Of a stretch of DNA of 64,000 bases, positions 26,697 through 36,551 are shown piece after piece; within the stretch, counting starts at the first letter, position 1; each line of letters opens with the position of its first letter. The DNA comes from HXMU1420-13 sp965229525 (GTDB lineage: Bacteria > Bacteroidota > Rhodothermia > Balneolales > Balneolaceae). A program made the translations under genes and the position numbers. Location of the stretch: positions 3,472,001 to 3,536,000 of the forward strand of contig OZ245886.1 of assembly GCA_965229525.1 (NCBI GenBank), read 5' to 3'. The notes beneath the pieces were generated by a model that was not told where the DNA came from, made no database searches, and worked only from the letters and a program-made list of their open reading frames with translations.

Positions 26697-28103
26697 TTGG
26701 CAAAATTAACAACAAAGATTGCACATATTGTAAGTGGTGATATACTTAGCAAGGGATTCAATTTCCTGCTAACGATTTATCTGACCCGGATTTTAGGTGC
26801 CGATGGATTTGGCTTAGTTACAGTAGCAATGGCGTATCTGGGATATGCCTTATTCTTTGGAGATTTTGGACTATATACAATTGGTTCTAGAGAAATCGCC
26901 AAAGTGAAAAATGATAGGACATTTAGCACAATTGAAATACTTAAGGCAAGAGTATCACTTGCTATTCTGGTGTTTATCTTTGCGTGGTTTATACTCCCTA
27001 TTTTTAGTTCAAATCTCGACCTGCTAACCTTAACCAGAGGCTTCTTATTCGCTTTATTTGCCCATGCATTCTTGATTGAATGGTATTTTAATGGCAAACA
27101 AAAATATTACATTAATGCCATCTCAAGGATTATATCAACGGCTATTTATGCAGTTTGCGCTATTATTTTTGTTAAGTCTAGTTCTGATCTTCAGGAGCTA
27201 CCCATCTTCTTCGTTACCGGATTCATTGTATCCGCAATAATTCTCTTAATTATCGCCTCTAGAGATAAACCTTTCAGAAAAGAGAAAAAAAGTGATTTCA
27301 GCAATTATAAGAGGTTAATGAAATCAGCTTCTTCGGTCGGGAGTGGTTTACTCTTTGCTCAGGTTGTTCAATTATTACCACCAATTATGATTGGGATATT
27401 TCTATCCACCTCAGAGGCCGGTCTCTATGGCGCTGCCTATCGTTTAATAATAATAGGTATGCTACTAGATCGACTTTTTGTCCAATTATTGATTCCTAAC
27501 CTCGCAAAACAATGGTCTGAAAATAAAGATCGAACGATCGAAAACATGCAACATACCTCAAGAGTGATTCTTTCTAGTGGAGCAGTTCTTGCACTATTTA
27601 TAGCCATTGGTTCTTCCCATCTATCTGTTTTTCTTTTTGGCGATGAATTTCTAAAATCGGGACCAATCATCGTATCATTGAGTCTTTTTCTTTTCTTCAC
27701 GTTTCAGAATACAATGTTTTCGCATGGCTTAGTCGCAATCGGAAAAGATATAGAATTCCTAAAAGCTACTAGTTATGGAGGCATCCTGGCAATCACGTTA
27801 ATCGTATTAAGTGCAATGTATTTTAATGCAGCGATTGTAGGATTAGCCGTTGCATTAGGTGAATGTTTTATTGCTTTATTTTGCTATCTACGATTTAGGA
27901 AATCACTTTCTTTTAATTTCATTTTCCCACTCATTCTTACATTAACCCTTGGTTTATTGATATTTTTCGGTTCAACATTGATAAATATAGATGCAGTAAT
28001 TAAAGCCATGATCGGGTCTATGATTTTAGTAGGCACATTATTAGTATTCAGAGTTTTAAGAATTGAAGACCTGAAATGGTTAAAAACGATCATGTTAAAA
28101 TGA
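26697..28103 (+). CDS. Wzx-type flippase / polysaccharide biosynthesis membrane protein
   Basis: A 468-residue protein, start TTG, with about 12-14 hydrophobic segments. The start IVSGDILSKGFNFLLTIYLTRILGADGFGLV is the classic opening of the MOP/Wzx family that flips lipid-linked oligosaccharide across the inner membrane. Between glycosyltransferase genes it most likely exports the glycan they make. Overlaps the next gene by ATGA if that gene starts at 28100. Confidence 0.85.
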   Translation: MAKLTTKIAHIVSGDILSKGFNFLLTIYLTRILGADGFGLVTVAMAYLGYALFFGDFGLYTIGSREIAKVKNDRTFSTIEILKARVSLAILVFIFAWFILPIFSSNLDLLTLTRGFLFALFAHAFLIEWYFNGKQKYYINAISRIISTAIYAVCAIIFVKSSSDLQELPIFFVTGFIVSAIILLIIASRDKPFRKEKKSDFSNYKRLMKSASSVGSGLLFAQVVQLLPPIMIGIFLSTSEAGLYGAAYRLIIIGMLLDRLFVQLLIPNLAKQWSENKDRTIENMQHTSRVILSSGAVLALFIAIGSSHLSVFLFGDEFLKSGPIIVSLSLFLFFTFQNTMFSHGLVAIGKDIEFLKATSYGGILAITLIVLSAMYFNAAIVGLAVALGECFIALFCYLRFRKSLSFNFIFPLILTLTLGLLIFFGSTLINIDAVIKAMIGSMILVGTLLVFRVLRIEDLKWLKTIMLK

Positions 28104-29569
28104 TTCGATTGTGTGTTGGAATATCAAAGCTGACTCCCTCCTGGCAAAGCGTATTTGATCAAATTGGTATTCGATATGAAGAAATTGATTTTTCAAAATC
28201 CTTATCAGCTTATTATTCATGTTTAGTAATTAATAACCCCCACACCAACGATGAAATAAAGAGAATTAGCACATTTCTGAAAAAGGAAAGTGGCGGGGTT
28301 CTTTTATTGAACTCAAATACCCACCAGTTTGGTACAGATAGAACACCTTCTAAACTATCTGTTAATATGTCTGATCTCTTTGTAAAGAAAGTTTCTCAAT
28401 TCTATTCCAAAACCGGTTTACTTTTTACTTTCGATTTTGATCTGGATCATGAATATTCAAAAAATACTGCGAAACGAAAAAGATTCCCCTATAAAACGGG
28501 TAATCATCCTGATGAAATCGTTAGTTCTCTTGATCGTGAATCTCTCCGTATTACAATAGAATTACTACTCAGAGAGATGCATTATCATCGGAAACTTCCG
28601 TATGTATCAAAATGGCACTCCCCTTCAAAAAAACCATTTTTCGCTTTTAGAATTGATACAGATTTTGGAGACAAGAAATCACTAAAGGAATTATATACGG
28701 TTGCTGAACACTTTCAAATTCCGATGACATGGTTTCTACATGTTCAGGCCCATGAAGAATGGCTCGATTTCTTTCATACATTTGAACATCAGGAAATAGC
28801 ACTACATGGCTATGAGCATGGAACATCAACAAGCTACGAACATGTTTTAAATAATATAGAAAAAGGAAAACAATTAATGATTGATGCTGGGTTTGCGCCA
28901 TCAGGATTTTGTGTTCCGTATTCAATATGGAACGATGCATTGGGAGACGTTCTCGAAAGATTTGATTTCAAATATAGTTCAGAATTTACTTTAGCATACG
29001 ATACGTTACCCTTCTATCCTATTCATAAATCAGTTCAACACGCTACATTACAGATTCCAATTCACCCAATTTGTACCGGTAGCTTGAATCGTATAAAGGT
29101 AACCGAAAAAGAGATGGAAGAATATTTCGGAATGATCCTTGATCAGAAAATCTCATCTTTTCAGAATGTTATTTTCTATCATCACCCGATGCAACCAGGT
29201 TTAGATATCTGGAAAAGAATTTTCAAAAAAGTGAATGAAGTAGGTTTAGACAAATTAACCTTCTCGGAAATAGCAGATTTTTGGAAAGATAGAATAAATT
29301 CTAAAATCGAAGTATTCTTTGATATTGAAAAGTCTACTCTTAGATGTGATAGTAGTGATACCAACTTAATACTAAATGTATCAGTAAATTCTAAAGAGTT
29401 CTATTTAATTGAAGCATCGAAAGCTAATCGACCGCTAAATTCATTTGATTCAATTCCCTGTCCAAAAAAAATTGCCTTTCCTGAAGCTACCCAGAAAGAA
29501 CTAAGAGGTAATCGAATTCACTTGCTTAAAACGTCTATATTAGACTGGAAAAACAGAAGGACATTATGA
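28100..29569 (+). CDS. polysaccharide deacetylase-like (NodB fold) protein
   Basis: A 489-residue protein. The middle third carries the NodB pattern: AFRIDTDFGD with the metal/catalytic Asp pair, then IALHGYEHGT with the H-x-x-x-H metal pair, then CVPYSIWN and later FYHHPMQPG with a catalytic His. Flanking N- and C-terminal parts (about 170 and 130 residues) were not recognised. It may trim acetyl groups from the exported glycan. ATG at 28100 overlaps the flippase stop; an upstream ATG at 28076 would create a longer overlap. Next gene overlaps by ATGA. Confidence 0.65.
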   Translation: MIRLCVGISKLTPSWQSVFDQIGIRYEEIDFSKSLSAYYSCLVINNPHTNDEIKRISTFLKKESGGVLLLNSNTHQFGTDRTPSKLSVNMSDLFVKKVSQFYSKTGLLFTFDFDLDHEYSKNTAKRKRFPYKTGNHPDEIVSSLDRESLRITIELLLREMHYHRKLPYVSKWHSPSKKPFFAFRIDTDFGDKKSLKELYTVAEHFQIPMTWFLHVQAHEEWLDFFHTFEHQEIALHGYEHGTSTSYEHVLNNIEKGKQLMIDAGFAPSGFCVPYSIWNDALGDVLERFDFKYSSEFTLAYDTLPFYPIHKSVQHATLQIPIHPICTGSLNRIKVTEKEMEEYFGMILDQKISSFQNVIFYHHPMQPGLDIWKRIFKKVNEVGLDKLTFSEIADFWKDRINSKIEVFFDIEKSTLRCDSSDTNLILNVSVNSKEFYLIEASKANRPLNSFDSIPCPKKIAFPEATQKELRGNRIHLLKTSILDWKNRRTL

Positions 29570-30588
29570 AAGTTGGATTTGCAGCTCCGCTTAGTATTGC
29601 AGCCGTTAATGGTGGTGTACGCACACAAGTGATGCAAACCGCTCGTCATTTATCTTTGTTGGGAGTAGATGTAGAGTTCATTCATTTCGATCAACAGCAA
29701 TTCGACTACGATCTAGTTCATGTTTTTTCTGCTAGTCCGGAAACTATTGGGATAAGTAAACAAACAGTTTCAGCTGGGATTAATCTTGTTGTATCACCAG
29801 TATTCTTCTCCAATCGATCGGCTTCTACCATTTCTGCAGCTTTGAAAGTTGAACAGAGTATTTCTGGCCTAGGTAGTGGAATCCGTTCTGATTTCGGTAT
29901 TAAATCTGAAATTTGTAATTGGGCACAAGCTGTGCTTCCAAATACACAATCAGAGTTGGATTTAGTACGGGATGGATTGAAAGTTAGTAAGAAAAAGCTC
30001 CATATTATCCCAAATGGTGTTGAGTCTAGATTTGCGAATGCTAGCTCTGATTTGTTCAAAAAAACTTTTGATATAAGTGATTTTGTGCTTTTCGTGGGTC
30101 AAGCTGGTGCCGCTCGAAAAAATGTAATTCAATTGCTTAAAGCCGCAAAACATATAAGCACAAAAGTGGTTGTAATAGGGGATTTCTATGAGGATACATA
30201 CAGTAAAGAATGCAAACTTATAGCGGAAAAAACCGAAAATATTTTACTAATTAATAGCTTAGATCATAATGACCCGCTTCTTGAAAGTGCATATGCAGCT
30301 TGCAAAGTATTTTGCCTTCCCTCTTTATATGAAACACCGGGCATTGCCGCAATGGAAGCAGCCCTGGCGGGAGCCAATATTGTAATTACAAAATTTGGGG
30401 GTACTGAAGAATATTTCGGTGGCCTTGCAAACTTTATAGATCCAAATTCGACAGAAAATATAATTACAGCTATTAACGATAGTCTAGATGCTGATTATAC
30501 CGAAGATCTAAAAGATCATATTTTAGCAAACTATACCTGGGAAATGGTAGCCCAAAAAACCCTTAGCATTTATAAATCAATCAGCTAA
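29566..30588 (+). CDS. glycosyltransferase family 4 protein
   Basis: A 340-residue GT-B glycosyltransferase. N-terminal GGVRTQVMQTARHLSLLGVDVEFI is the acceptor-side start; VLPNTQSELDLV, IIPNGVES and the C-terminal CLPSLYETPGIAAMEAALAGANIV with the E-x7-E motif are diagnostic of GT4. Last gene of the presumptive glycan operon; its stop overlaps the convergent pssA stop by 8 bases. Confidence 0.8.
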   Translation: MKVGFAAPLSIAAVNGGVRTQVMQTARHLSLLGVDVEFIHFDQQQFDYDLVHVFSASPETIGISKQTVSAGINLVVSPVFFSNRSASTISAALKVEQSISGLGSGIRSDFGIKSEICNWAQAVLPNTQSELDLVRDGLKVSKKKLHIIPNGVESRFANASSDLFKKTFDISDFVLFVGQAGAARKNVIQLLKAAKHISTKVVVIGDFYEDTYSKECKLIAEKTENILLINSLDHNDPLLESAYAACKVFCLPSLYETPGIAAMEAALAGANIVITKFGGTEEYFGGLANFIDPNSTENIITAINDSLDADYTEDLKDHILANYTWEMVAQKTLSIYKSIS

Positions 30589-31405
30589 AATTCTCGTAAA
30601 CTTCTTCATCCCCATAATCATCTTTGAAGAAGCGAATCGCGCTTTGTACAATAGCTTTAGATATATAGATGAGTATCACTGCCATTAAACCGTAATCAGG
30701 TTTAATGAGAATTAAAAGCAGATAGAAAAAGAAGAGTGCAAAAGTCCATTTTCTATCCCTTATCGATTCTCTGTCGAAACGTGGTATTTTCTCAAATTCG
30801 ATCGAACTAACCATAAGGAATGATACGAGTACAACCATTGGAACTAGTACACTATTTACACCATTTTTGAAAAAATCGAAAATGTGTAGGTCGTCTTGAA
30901 AAACAAGATAAAATGCAATTATTATAATGGCTACCGACGGAATAGGTAGGCCTGTAAATACATCAGATTTTGGTTCTAAACGGGCGTTTACGTTAAATCG
31001 AGCAAGTCGAACAGCCCCACATAACGGTGGAATTGCACTCACTAAAACCCCCAGATTTCCAAGCTCGGATAAGGTAAAGTTATAGATTAAAAATCCTGGT
31101 GCTACTCCAAATGAAACCATATCACTCAGAGAGTCTAGCTCTATTCCAAAATCAGAATGTGCATTTGCAAGTCGAGCCATCATTCCATCAAAAACATCAA
31201 ACATACCAGCAGCAAGAATTAACCAGGCTCCTCTCGTTAAATCGCCATCTGCAATCGCAATAATCGCCAGAAAGCCAGCAAAGAGGTTCATCAAAGTAAA
31301 AAAACTTGGAACTGCAATTCTTCGATTTACAGGGGGCTTATTGCCACGTAATGTTTCCCGCCGCTTTTTAAAATTTTGATACTGTTTTTGAATTGGGTAT
31401 TTCAT
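30581..31405 (-). CDS. pssA: CDP-diacylglycerol-serine O-phosphatidyltransferase
   Basis: A 274-residue integral membrane enzyme making phosphatidylserine. The CDP-alcohol phosphotransferase motif is complete: D73-G74, A77-R78, G87, D91 and D95 in DGMMARLANAHSDFGIELDS and the following SD. Around six to eight membrane segments. The next gene upstream is psd, the following pathway step, one base away. Confidence 0.9.
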   Translation of the reverse strand: MKYPIQKQYQNFKKRRETLRGNKPPVNRRIAVPSFFTLMNLFAGFLAIIAIADGDLTRGAWLILAAGMFDVFDGMMARLANAHSDFGIELDSLSDMVSFGVAPGFLIYNFTLSELGNLGVLVSAIPPLCGAVRLARFNVNARLEPKSDVFTGLPIPSVAIIIIAFYLVFQDDLHIFDFFKNGVNSVLVPMVVLVSFLMVSSIEFEKIPRFDRESIRDRKWTFALFFFYLLLILIKPDYGLMAVILIYISKAIVQSAIRFFKDDYGDEEVYENFS

Positions 31406-31406
31406 G

Positions 31407-32057
31407 TCATTTTATTTCACCCAAAGTGGATCGCCCCGCCCAGATACGATCACCTTCTTTCACGTGAATGTCTACATTTTCCGGGACAATCACATCCATC
31501 CTACTCCCAAATTTCATCATTCCAAACCTTTCACCAGCAGTAAGATCATCCCCTTCTTTAATATGATAGACGATCCTTCTTGCTAGAAAGCCAGTTATTT
31601 GTTTAAAGAATAACTTAGTGCCACTTGAATGTAACACACCAAAATCAGCACGTTCATTCAACTCTGAAGCATTTTCATCCCAAGCCATAAGGTATTTTCC
31701 CGGATGATATTGAAGATATTCAAGTTTCCCAGAAATTGGATTTCTATTTACATGTACATCTAATGGGGATAGAAATATGCTGATTTGTGTAGCTGGTGCT
31801 TTTAAATAAATATCTTCTTCCACTTTTTTGATGAGAACTACTTTTCCATCAGCGGGAGAGATAACTAAATGTTCTCCTTTTGGAGGTGTTCTGTCTGGAT
31901 CTCGAAAGAAGTAAATAACGATTGACCAAAGCACAAAGAAAATGGCCATTAATAAATACGCAAGCCAATGGTGAATATAATTCAGGGCTACATAAAAAAC
32001 GATGGCCATGACAACTGTTGCCAAGGCCATGGTGGGATAACCATCTTTTGCAAACAT
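31407..32057 (-). CDS. psd: phosphatidylserine decarboxylase, short archaeal-type
   Basis: A 216-residue protein that turns phosphatidylserine into phosphatidylethanolamine. Two N-terminal membrane helices (about 8-50), ISPADGKV, FLSPLDVHVNRNP with the catalytic-region His, and the self-cleavage Gly-Ser at 184-185 in KFGSRMDV that yields the pyruvoyl group. The short length and FGSR site mark the archaeal-type (PSD-A) form rather than the E. coli LGST type. One base from pssA and directly after rseP. Confidence 0.88.
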   Translation of the reverse strand: MFAKDGYPTMALATVVMAIVFYVALNYIHHWLAYLLMAIFFVLWSIVIYFFRDPDRTPPKGEHLVISPADGKVVLIKKVEEDIYLKAPATQISIFLSPLDVHVNRNPISGKLEYLQYHPGKYLMAWDENASELNERADFGVLHSSGTKLFFKQITGFLARRIVYHIKEGDDLTAGERFGMMKFGSRMDVIVPENVDIHVKEGDRIWAGRSTLGEIK

Positions 32058-33383
32058 TTAGAAATACTTAAGTACGTCGTTGAAAATCACAAAAACCATG
32101 AGTGATAGTAATATGACAAAACCAATATTTTGTGCTACAATTTTTACTTTCTCTGATGGTTCACGTCGAGCAATTCCTTCATAAATCAGAAATACTAAAT
32201 GGCCGCCATCTAGTGCTGGAATTGGCAAAATATTCATTATTGCAAGTGTGATACTTAATAATGCCGTTATTGTCCAGAAACCATCCCAACCAGATTGGTC
32301 TGTAGCTTGTCGAGTGATATTCGCAATAGCAATAGGCCCTCCTAAGTTTTGTCGAACTGAGATATCTCCAGAAATCATTCTAGAGAAACCGCCAATTATA
32401 CCTGTAGTTTGCTCCCATGTTTGATCCCAGCCATCACCAATTGAAGCGAAAAAGCCTAATTCCACCCTTTCACCACCAGCCATAGCAAGATTAGGAGATG
32501 CTATACCAATTGCTTGATTATCCGGCATAATTAAAGCCTCAAAAACAGAATCGTCGCGCTGAATAGTAAATTGAATTGGTTCATCAGCAGCTCTTATAAT
32601 TTCAGTTAGCTGAACCCAGTATTTTACCTCAACACTATCGGCAAAGAGAAATGAATCACCTGCCAGAAGTCCGGCATCGTAAGCCGGGGTTCCAAGAGAA
32701 ACACTAGAAATGGTACTAGGAAATGCAAATATTGGATTGATGAAATCTCTCGTTTGTAGACTGTCTAAATAGTTTGGAGTAACTCTGATATCAATCTCTG
32801 CTCCTCCTCTCATTACTTGATACGTAAGATTCGCTGATGTGATCACCGAAGGTGCCACTAAATCTTCAAATGCAGTAACAGCTTCTCCATTTACACCAAC
32901 AATTTTATCATCCGTTCTGAACCCAATTTCATACATCAAACTAGTTTCAGGTATGTATAAGCCCTGTACATTTTCGAGTGGTAGCGTGAGCTTGCCACTA
33001 CTCATTGTCATTCCAGTAAAAATAAAGAATGCCAATATCATGTTGAATATAACACCAGCCGTAATTACAACCATCCTTTGCCACACTGGTTTACTACGAT
33101 ATTCCCAGGGTTCGGGTTCCTTATTTAGGAATTCGGTATCCATGCTTTCATCTACCATTCCAGATATTTTAACATATCCGCCTAATGGGGTAGCTCCGAT
33201 ACAATAGTCTGTCTCTTTGTATTGGAATCCCCATATTCTTGGTGGAAATCCAACTGAAAAACGTTCTACTCGCATTCCAAATGCTTTTGCGGCTAAAAAG
33301 TGGCCTAACTCGTGAATGAATACGAGTATCATTAGTGCACCAACGAAGATACCGATGGTTTTTAGTAGTTCTATAACTTCCAT
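32058..33383 (-). CDS. rseP: RIP metalloprotease RseP (site-2 protease)
   Basis: A 441-residue intramembrane zinc protease. HExxH is H24-E25-H28 in VFIHELGHFLAA; the third-helix motif NILPIPALDGGH lies near the C-terminus, and PDZ-like segments occupy the middle (for example LGTPAYDAGLLAGDSFL). Its usual role is release of an extracytoplasmic sigma factor by cutting the anti-sigma protein in the membrane. It follows dxr by four bases, a common gene pair. Confidence 0.92.
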   Translation of the reverse strand: MEVIELLKTIGIFVGALMILVFIHELGHFLAAKAFGMRVERFSVGFPPRIWGFQYKETDYCIGATPLGGYVKISGMVDESMDTEFLNKEPEPWEYRSKPVWQRMVVITAGVIFNMILAFFIFTGMTMSSGKLTLPLENVQGLYIPETSLMYEIGFRTDDKIVGVNGEAVTAFEDLVAPSVITSANLTYQVMRGGAEIDIRVTPNYLDSLQTRDFINPIFAFPSTISSVSLGTPAYDAGLLAGDSFLFADSVEVKYWVQLTEIIRAADEPIQFTIQRDDSVFEALIMPDNQAIGIASPNLAMAGGERVELGFFASIGDGWDQTWEQTTGIIGGFSRMISGDISVRQNLGGPIAIANITRQATDQSGWDGFWTITALLSITLAIMNILPIPALDGGHLVFLIYEGIARREPSEKVKIVAQNIGFVILLSLMVFVIFNDVLKYF

Positions 33384-33387
33384 GTAT

Positions 33388-34536
33388 TCAATTAATTCGG
33401 GAAGCGTATTCCCGTGTTTCTTTATCTATGTTGATGAGATTTTGGAGACTTATTTTTGTGCTGTCTGTTAACTTCTCTAAACTCTTTTCTACGATTTTTG
33501 GTATGGAAATATAACCAATTTCTTTGTTCAAAAATCGCTCAACAGCGACTTCATTTGCGGCATTTAATATTGCAGGTGCTAACTCTTCATCATCTATTAC
33601 TTCCATTGCCAATTTAACGCACGGAAATTTGGCATAATCGACTGGATAAAACGTAAGATTATGTGCTTTTTTCCAATCCATTCTAGGTGTTTTCAGTGGT
33701 AATCGGTCTGGATATGAGAGTGCATAAATTATGGGCACTTTCATATCAGGAGGCCCGAGTTGTGCCTTACTTGAACCATCAACATAGGTTACCATTGAAT
33801 GAATAATACTTTGTGGATGAATTACGGGTTCAATTTTCTCTACGGGTATATCAAATAACCAATGTGCTTCGATAATCTCTAGCCCTTTATTCATCATTGT
33901 AGATGAATCGATAGTAATCTTTGCACCCATATCCCAATTTGGATGTTTTAGTGCCTGTTCAACCGTGATTGAATCCATTTGATCTAACCTAAAGTCCCGA
34001 AATGGACCTCCACTAGCAGTAATAATGATTTTCTCAATGCGGTCTGTAGGTTCACCAAGTATGCACTGAAGCATAGCTGAATGCTCAGAATCAACAGGAA
34101 TTAATTCTGCATCACCAATATTCGCAAGCTCAGTGATTAATCTCCCCCCCACAACTAATGATTCTTTATTCGCAAGAGCTACTCTTTTTCCTGCATCAAG
34201 GGCATTAAATGTAGGTTGAAACCCTGCGAACCCTACAAGACTATTAAGCACAATATCAATCTCGTCTAACTGTACTAAGTCATTAATTACCTTATTGCCT
34301 GTATGAATTTGAGTATCATGAATAATTGTTTTCCTCAACTGATCAAACTTTGATTCATCACAGATTACAGCGTGTTGAGGTACGAATTCATTGATTTGGT
34401 TGATAAGAAGTTCAACATTAGAATTGGCCGTTAATACAACTACATCAAATCTGTGCGGATGTTGTCTTATTATCTCAAGTGCTTGTGTACCGATCGAACC
34501 GGTAGACCCCAGAATGGCAATTCTCTGTTTTTCCAA
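33388..34536 (-). CDS. dxr: 1-deoxy-D-xylulose 5-phosphate reductoisomerase
   Basis: A 382-residue NADPH enzyme of the MEP isoprenoid pathway. ILGSTGSIGTQALEII is the NADPH loop; ANKESLVVGG, PVDSEHSAMLQCI (metal ligands), TASGGPFRD and KITIDSSTMMNKGLE are diagnostic. Its presence shows isoprenoid precursors are made by the MEP route. First gene of dxr-rseP-psd-pssA. Confidence 0.96.
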   Translation of the reverse strand: MEKQRIAILGSTGSIGTQALEIIRQHPHRFDVVVLTANSNVELLINQINEFVPQHAVICDESKFDQLRKTIIHDTQIHTGNKVINDLVQLDEIDIVLNSLVGFAGFQPTFNALDAGKRVALANKESLVVGGRLITELANIGDAELIPVDSEHSAMLQCILGEPTDRIEKIIITASGGPFRDFRLDQMDSITVEQALKHPNWDMGAKITIDSSTMMNKGLEIIEAHWLFDIPVEKIEPVIHPQSIIHSMVTYVDGSSKAQLGPPDMKVPIIYALSYPDRLPLKTPRMDWKKAHNLTFYPVDYAKFPCVKLAMEVIDDEELAPAILNAANEVAVERFLNKEIGYISIPKIVEKSLEKLTDSTKISLQNLINIDKETREYASRIN

Positions 34537-34949
34537 TGATTAGGTTTTGTTCAATTTGAGTATACATACAAATTGCATTATCACATAGATAATTCCTTAA
34601 AAGCTGTGTTAAAATTCTCAAACTGTCTAAGAGTTTTATTTTTTCGCACAAGGTTTTTTTAAATGCAAATAGTGATTTGTTCAATGTTGATACGTGTACC
34701 GTCTATTCAATGATTTAATTGCACTTTTGTGGAAAACCAGGTGGATAACTTGTTGGAAAGTTGTGGGAAAATACTGGTTTTTTTTCTTGGAAAAGCCTGG
34801 TAATTGCTGTTATTTGTAGATGGAATAAGCAATCAGAATCGTTACGGCGATAATGGTCGCAGAGGCGAAAAGTCCAGCGCCTTATCTGAGTAAACTCCTT
34901 TCAAACCGAAAGATTTATGAAGAAGAAGTCCCTGGCTCTTTTTTTATAC
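34537..34949. other. 413-base non-coding gap with DnaA-box-like cluster
   Basis: No convincing gene. Two things stand out. A phased series of DnaA-box-like words (34728-34771): TGTGGAAAA, GGTGGATAA, TGTTGGAAA and TGTGGGAAA at 11-12 base steps. On the minus strand near 34820-34890 a frame reads like a small membrane helix (LFASATIIAVTILIAYSIYK) but is preceded by a stop with no start codon, so it may be a decayed or frameshifted small gene. The dxr promoter must also lie here. Confidence 0.4.
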
Positions 34950-35708
34950 CTATAGTTTATTAAGCTTCACAACACCCATCATTCTACCACTCTGGTCTCT
35001 TTCTCTTCGGTAGGAATAAAATTCATTTGAATTATCAATCGTACAACGATTATCCACCTCAATGTTCGAGCTTAGAATTTCAGTATCAATGAGTTGTTCA
35101 AATATAAACCCACTTAAATCCACATGTGGTTTTGTATAGTCTGTTGAGTTAACGAGATGCTTAGGAAACAATTCAGCTACTTCCTCTCCAACTTCAAAAT
35201 TATGTTTTGCTAAACAAGCACTAACGAAGACTTTAATTGACCTTGGATTAGCTCCTATTTCTACCATTTTTTTTATGGTATTGGGTATAATTCCATTCAC
35301 GGCGCCTCTCCACCCTGCATGAGTAGCACCAATTACTTTGTTATCAAAATCACCAAATAGAATAGCACCACAATCAGCAACTTGAATACCTAAAGCTACA
35401 CCCGGTTTTTTACTTACAAACGCATCTACATTTGGATAAACACCTCCTGAAGTAACTTCTAGAACATTGGTGCTATGTATTTGATTAGCAATAGCGAGAT
35501 CGCGATGACTAATACCTATCGACCTACAAAATTCGTGGATGTGTTTGAGCACAATATGCTGATCTTCTTTTGAGCTAAAACCTAAATTTAATCCTTTAAT
35601 TTTCGCGCCTTCCGAAACTAAATCTGGGTTCTTATAGGTAAACCAAGACATTACACGAGAGTTATTTAATCCCTCTGGTCTTATTAGTTCAATTTGCGAA
35701 ATGCTCAT
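34950..35708 (-). CDS. pgeF: PgeF/YfiH family purine nucleoside phosphorylase-type protein
   Basis: A 252-residue protein of the LACC1/YfiH/PgeF family, once called polyphenol oxidase or laccase domain. HAGWRGAVNG, QVADCGAILFGD and SACLAKHNFEVGEEV supply the zinc-binding Cys and His residues. Members act as multi-substrate purine nucleoside phosphorylases or peptidoglycan-editing factors. The start codon overlaps the aroE end by 20 bases. Confidence 0.85.
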   Translation of the reverse strand: MSISQIELIRPEGLNNSRVMSWFTYKNPDLVSEGAKIKGLNLGFSSKEDQHIVLKHIHEFCRSIGISHRDLAIANQIHSTNVLEVTSGGVYPNVDAFVSKKPGVALGIQVADCGAILFGDFDNKVIGATHAGWRGAVNGIIPNTIKKMVEIGANPRSIKVFVSACLAKHNFEVGEEVAELFPKHLVNSTDYTKPHVDLSGFIFEQLIDTEILSSNIEVDNRCTIDNSNEFYSYRRERDQSGRMMGVVKLNKL

Positions 35709-36537
35709 CTAATTTCATTTTTACTAAGCCAATTGGAAATCTTTTGCAGGTCCATGAATAAAATGACTCATCTCCCTGATGAACCAGCATATCTATACCA
35801 CCTATTGGTAATCCGCCTGCTTGCTTAGCTTGTTTTAATAATTTTGTTTCTCTCGGGTTGTAAACTATGTCGTAACATACTTTACCTGTCAAGTACTCTA
35901 TTTCGCTATCTTTTACTGGCGATGAATCAATGTCCGGAGCCATTCCCAACGGAGTAGCATTAATTATTAGAGTAGTATCATCACTGAAATGTTGCCAATC
36001 ATCATAAGAGCAAATAGTAACATTCGACCGACCAACAGTCAGATCTGATTTTCTAGACACTACATAAACCTCTTCGAAACCAAAATCATTCAGCGCATAA
36101 ATAATTGCTTTTGTAGCACCACCTGAACCAAATATTATTGCACGATCTGGTTCTAGTTCATCAATCTCTTTTAAAGGAACAAGAAAACCATATGCATCTG
36201 TATTATCACCAATTAAATGGTTATCACTCTTGATGATTGTATTGATTGCTCCAATTGTAGCAGCAGTTTTTGTCAATTCATCAACAAAAGGAATCAAGTT
36301 TTGCTTATGAGGTATAGTGATATTAGCCCCAAGAAACGAACTCGAATTAAAATGAGAAGCTAAGGAGCTAAAATCGCTGGAATCAACATTGACTGCAATA
36401 TATTTAGCATTAATATTATGATGTGCTAGAGCGGTATTATGCATTAATGGGGATACACTATGTCCAATTGGATACCCAATAAGTAAATAATGAGGCTGCT
36501 TAGCTACTTCTGAATTAATGAATTCTTTGAATTGCAT
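35689..36537 (-). CDS. aroE: shikimate dehydrogenase
   Basis: A 282-residue enzyme reducing 3-dehydroshikimate. GYPIGHSVSPLMHN binds shikimate, K78 (ITIPHKQ) and D114 (DNTDAYGF) are the catalytic pair, and IFGSGGATKAI is the NADP loop. It supplies chorismate, the substrate for TrpE elsewhere in the window. It begins 23 bases after the terminator of the upstream gene. Confidence 0.94.
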   Translation of the reverse strand: MQFKEFINSEVAKQPHYLLIGYPIGHSVSPLMHNTALAHHNINAKYIAVNVDSSDFSSLASHFNSSSFLGANITIPHKQNLIPFVDELTKTAATIGAINTIIKSDNHLIGDNTDAYGFLVPLKEIDELEPDRAIIFGSGGATKAIIYALNDFGFEEVYVVSRKSDLTVGRSNVTICSYDDWQHFSDDTTLIINATPLGMAPDIDSSPVKDSEIEYLTGKVCYDIVYNPRETKLLKQAKQAGGLPIGGIDMLVHQGDESFYSWTCKRFPIGLVKMKLDEHFAN

Positions 36538-36551
36538 AATTAAAAATTAGA

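Noticed and set aside
34475..34684. 69-codon minus-strand ORF overlapping dxr start
   Set aside because: Shares coding with dxr in another frame and shows no family or composition signal.
34820..34890. Minus-strand peptide resembling one membrane helix
   Set aside because: A stop codon stands directly before it and there is no start codon; at best a decayed gene.
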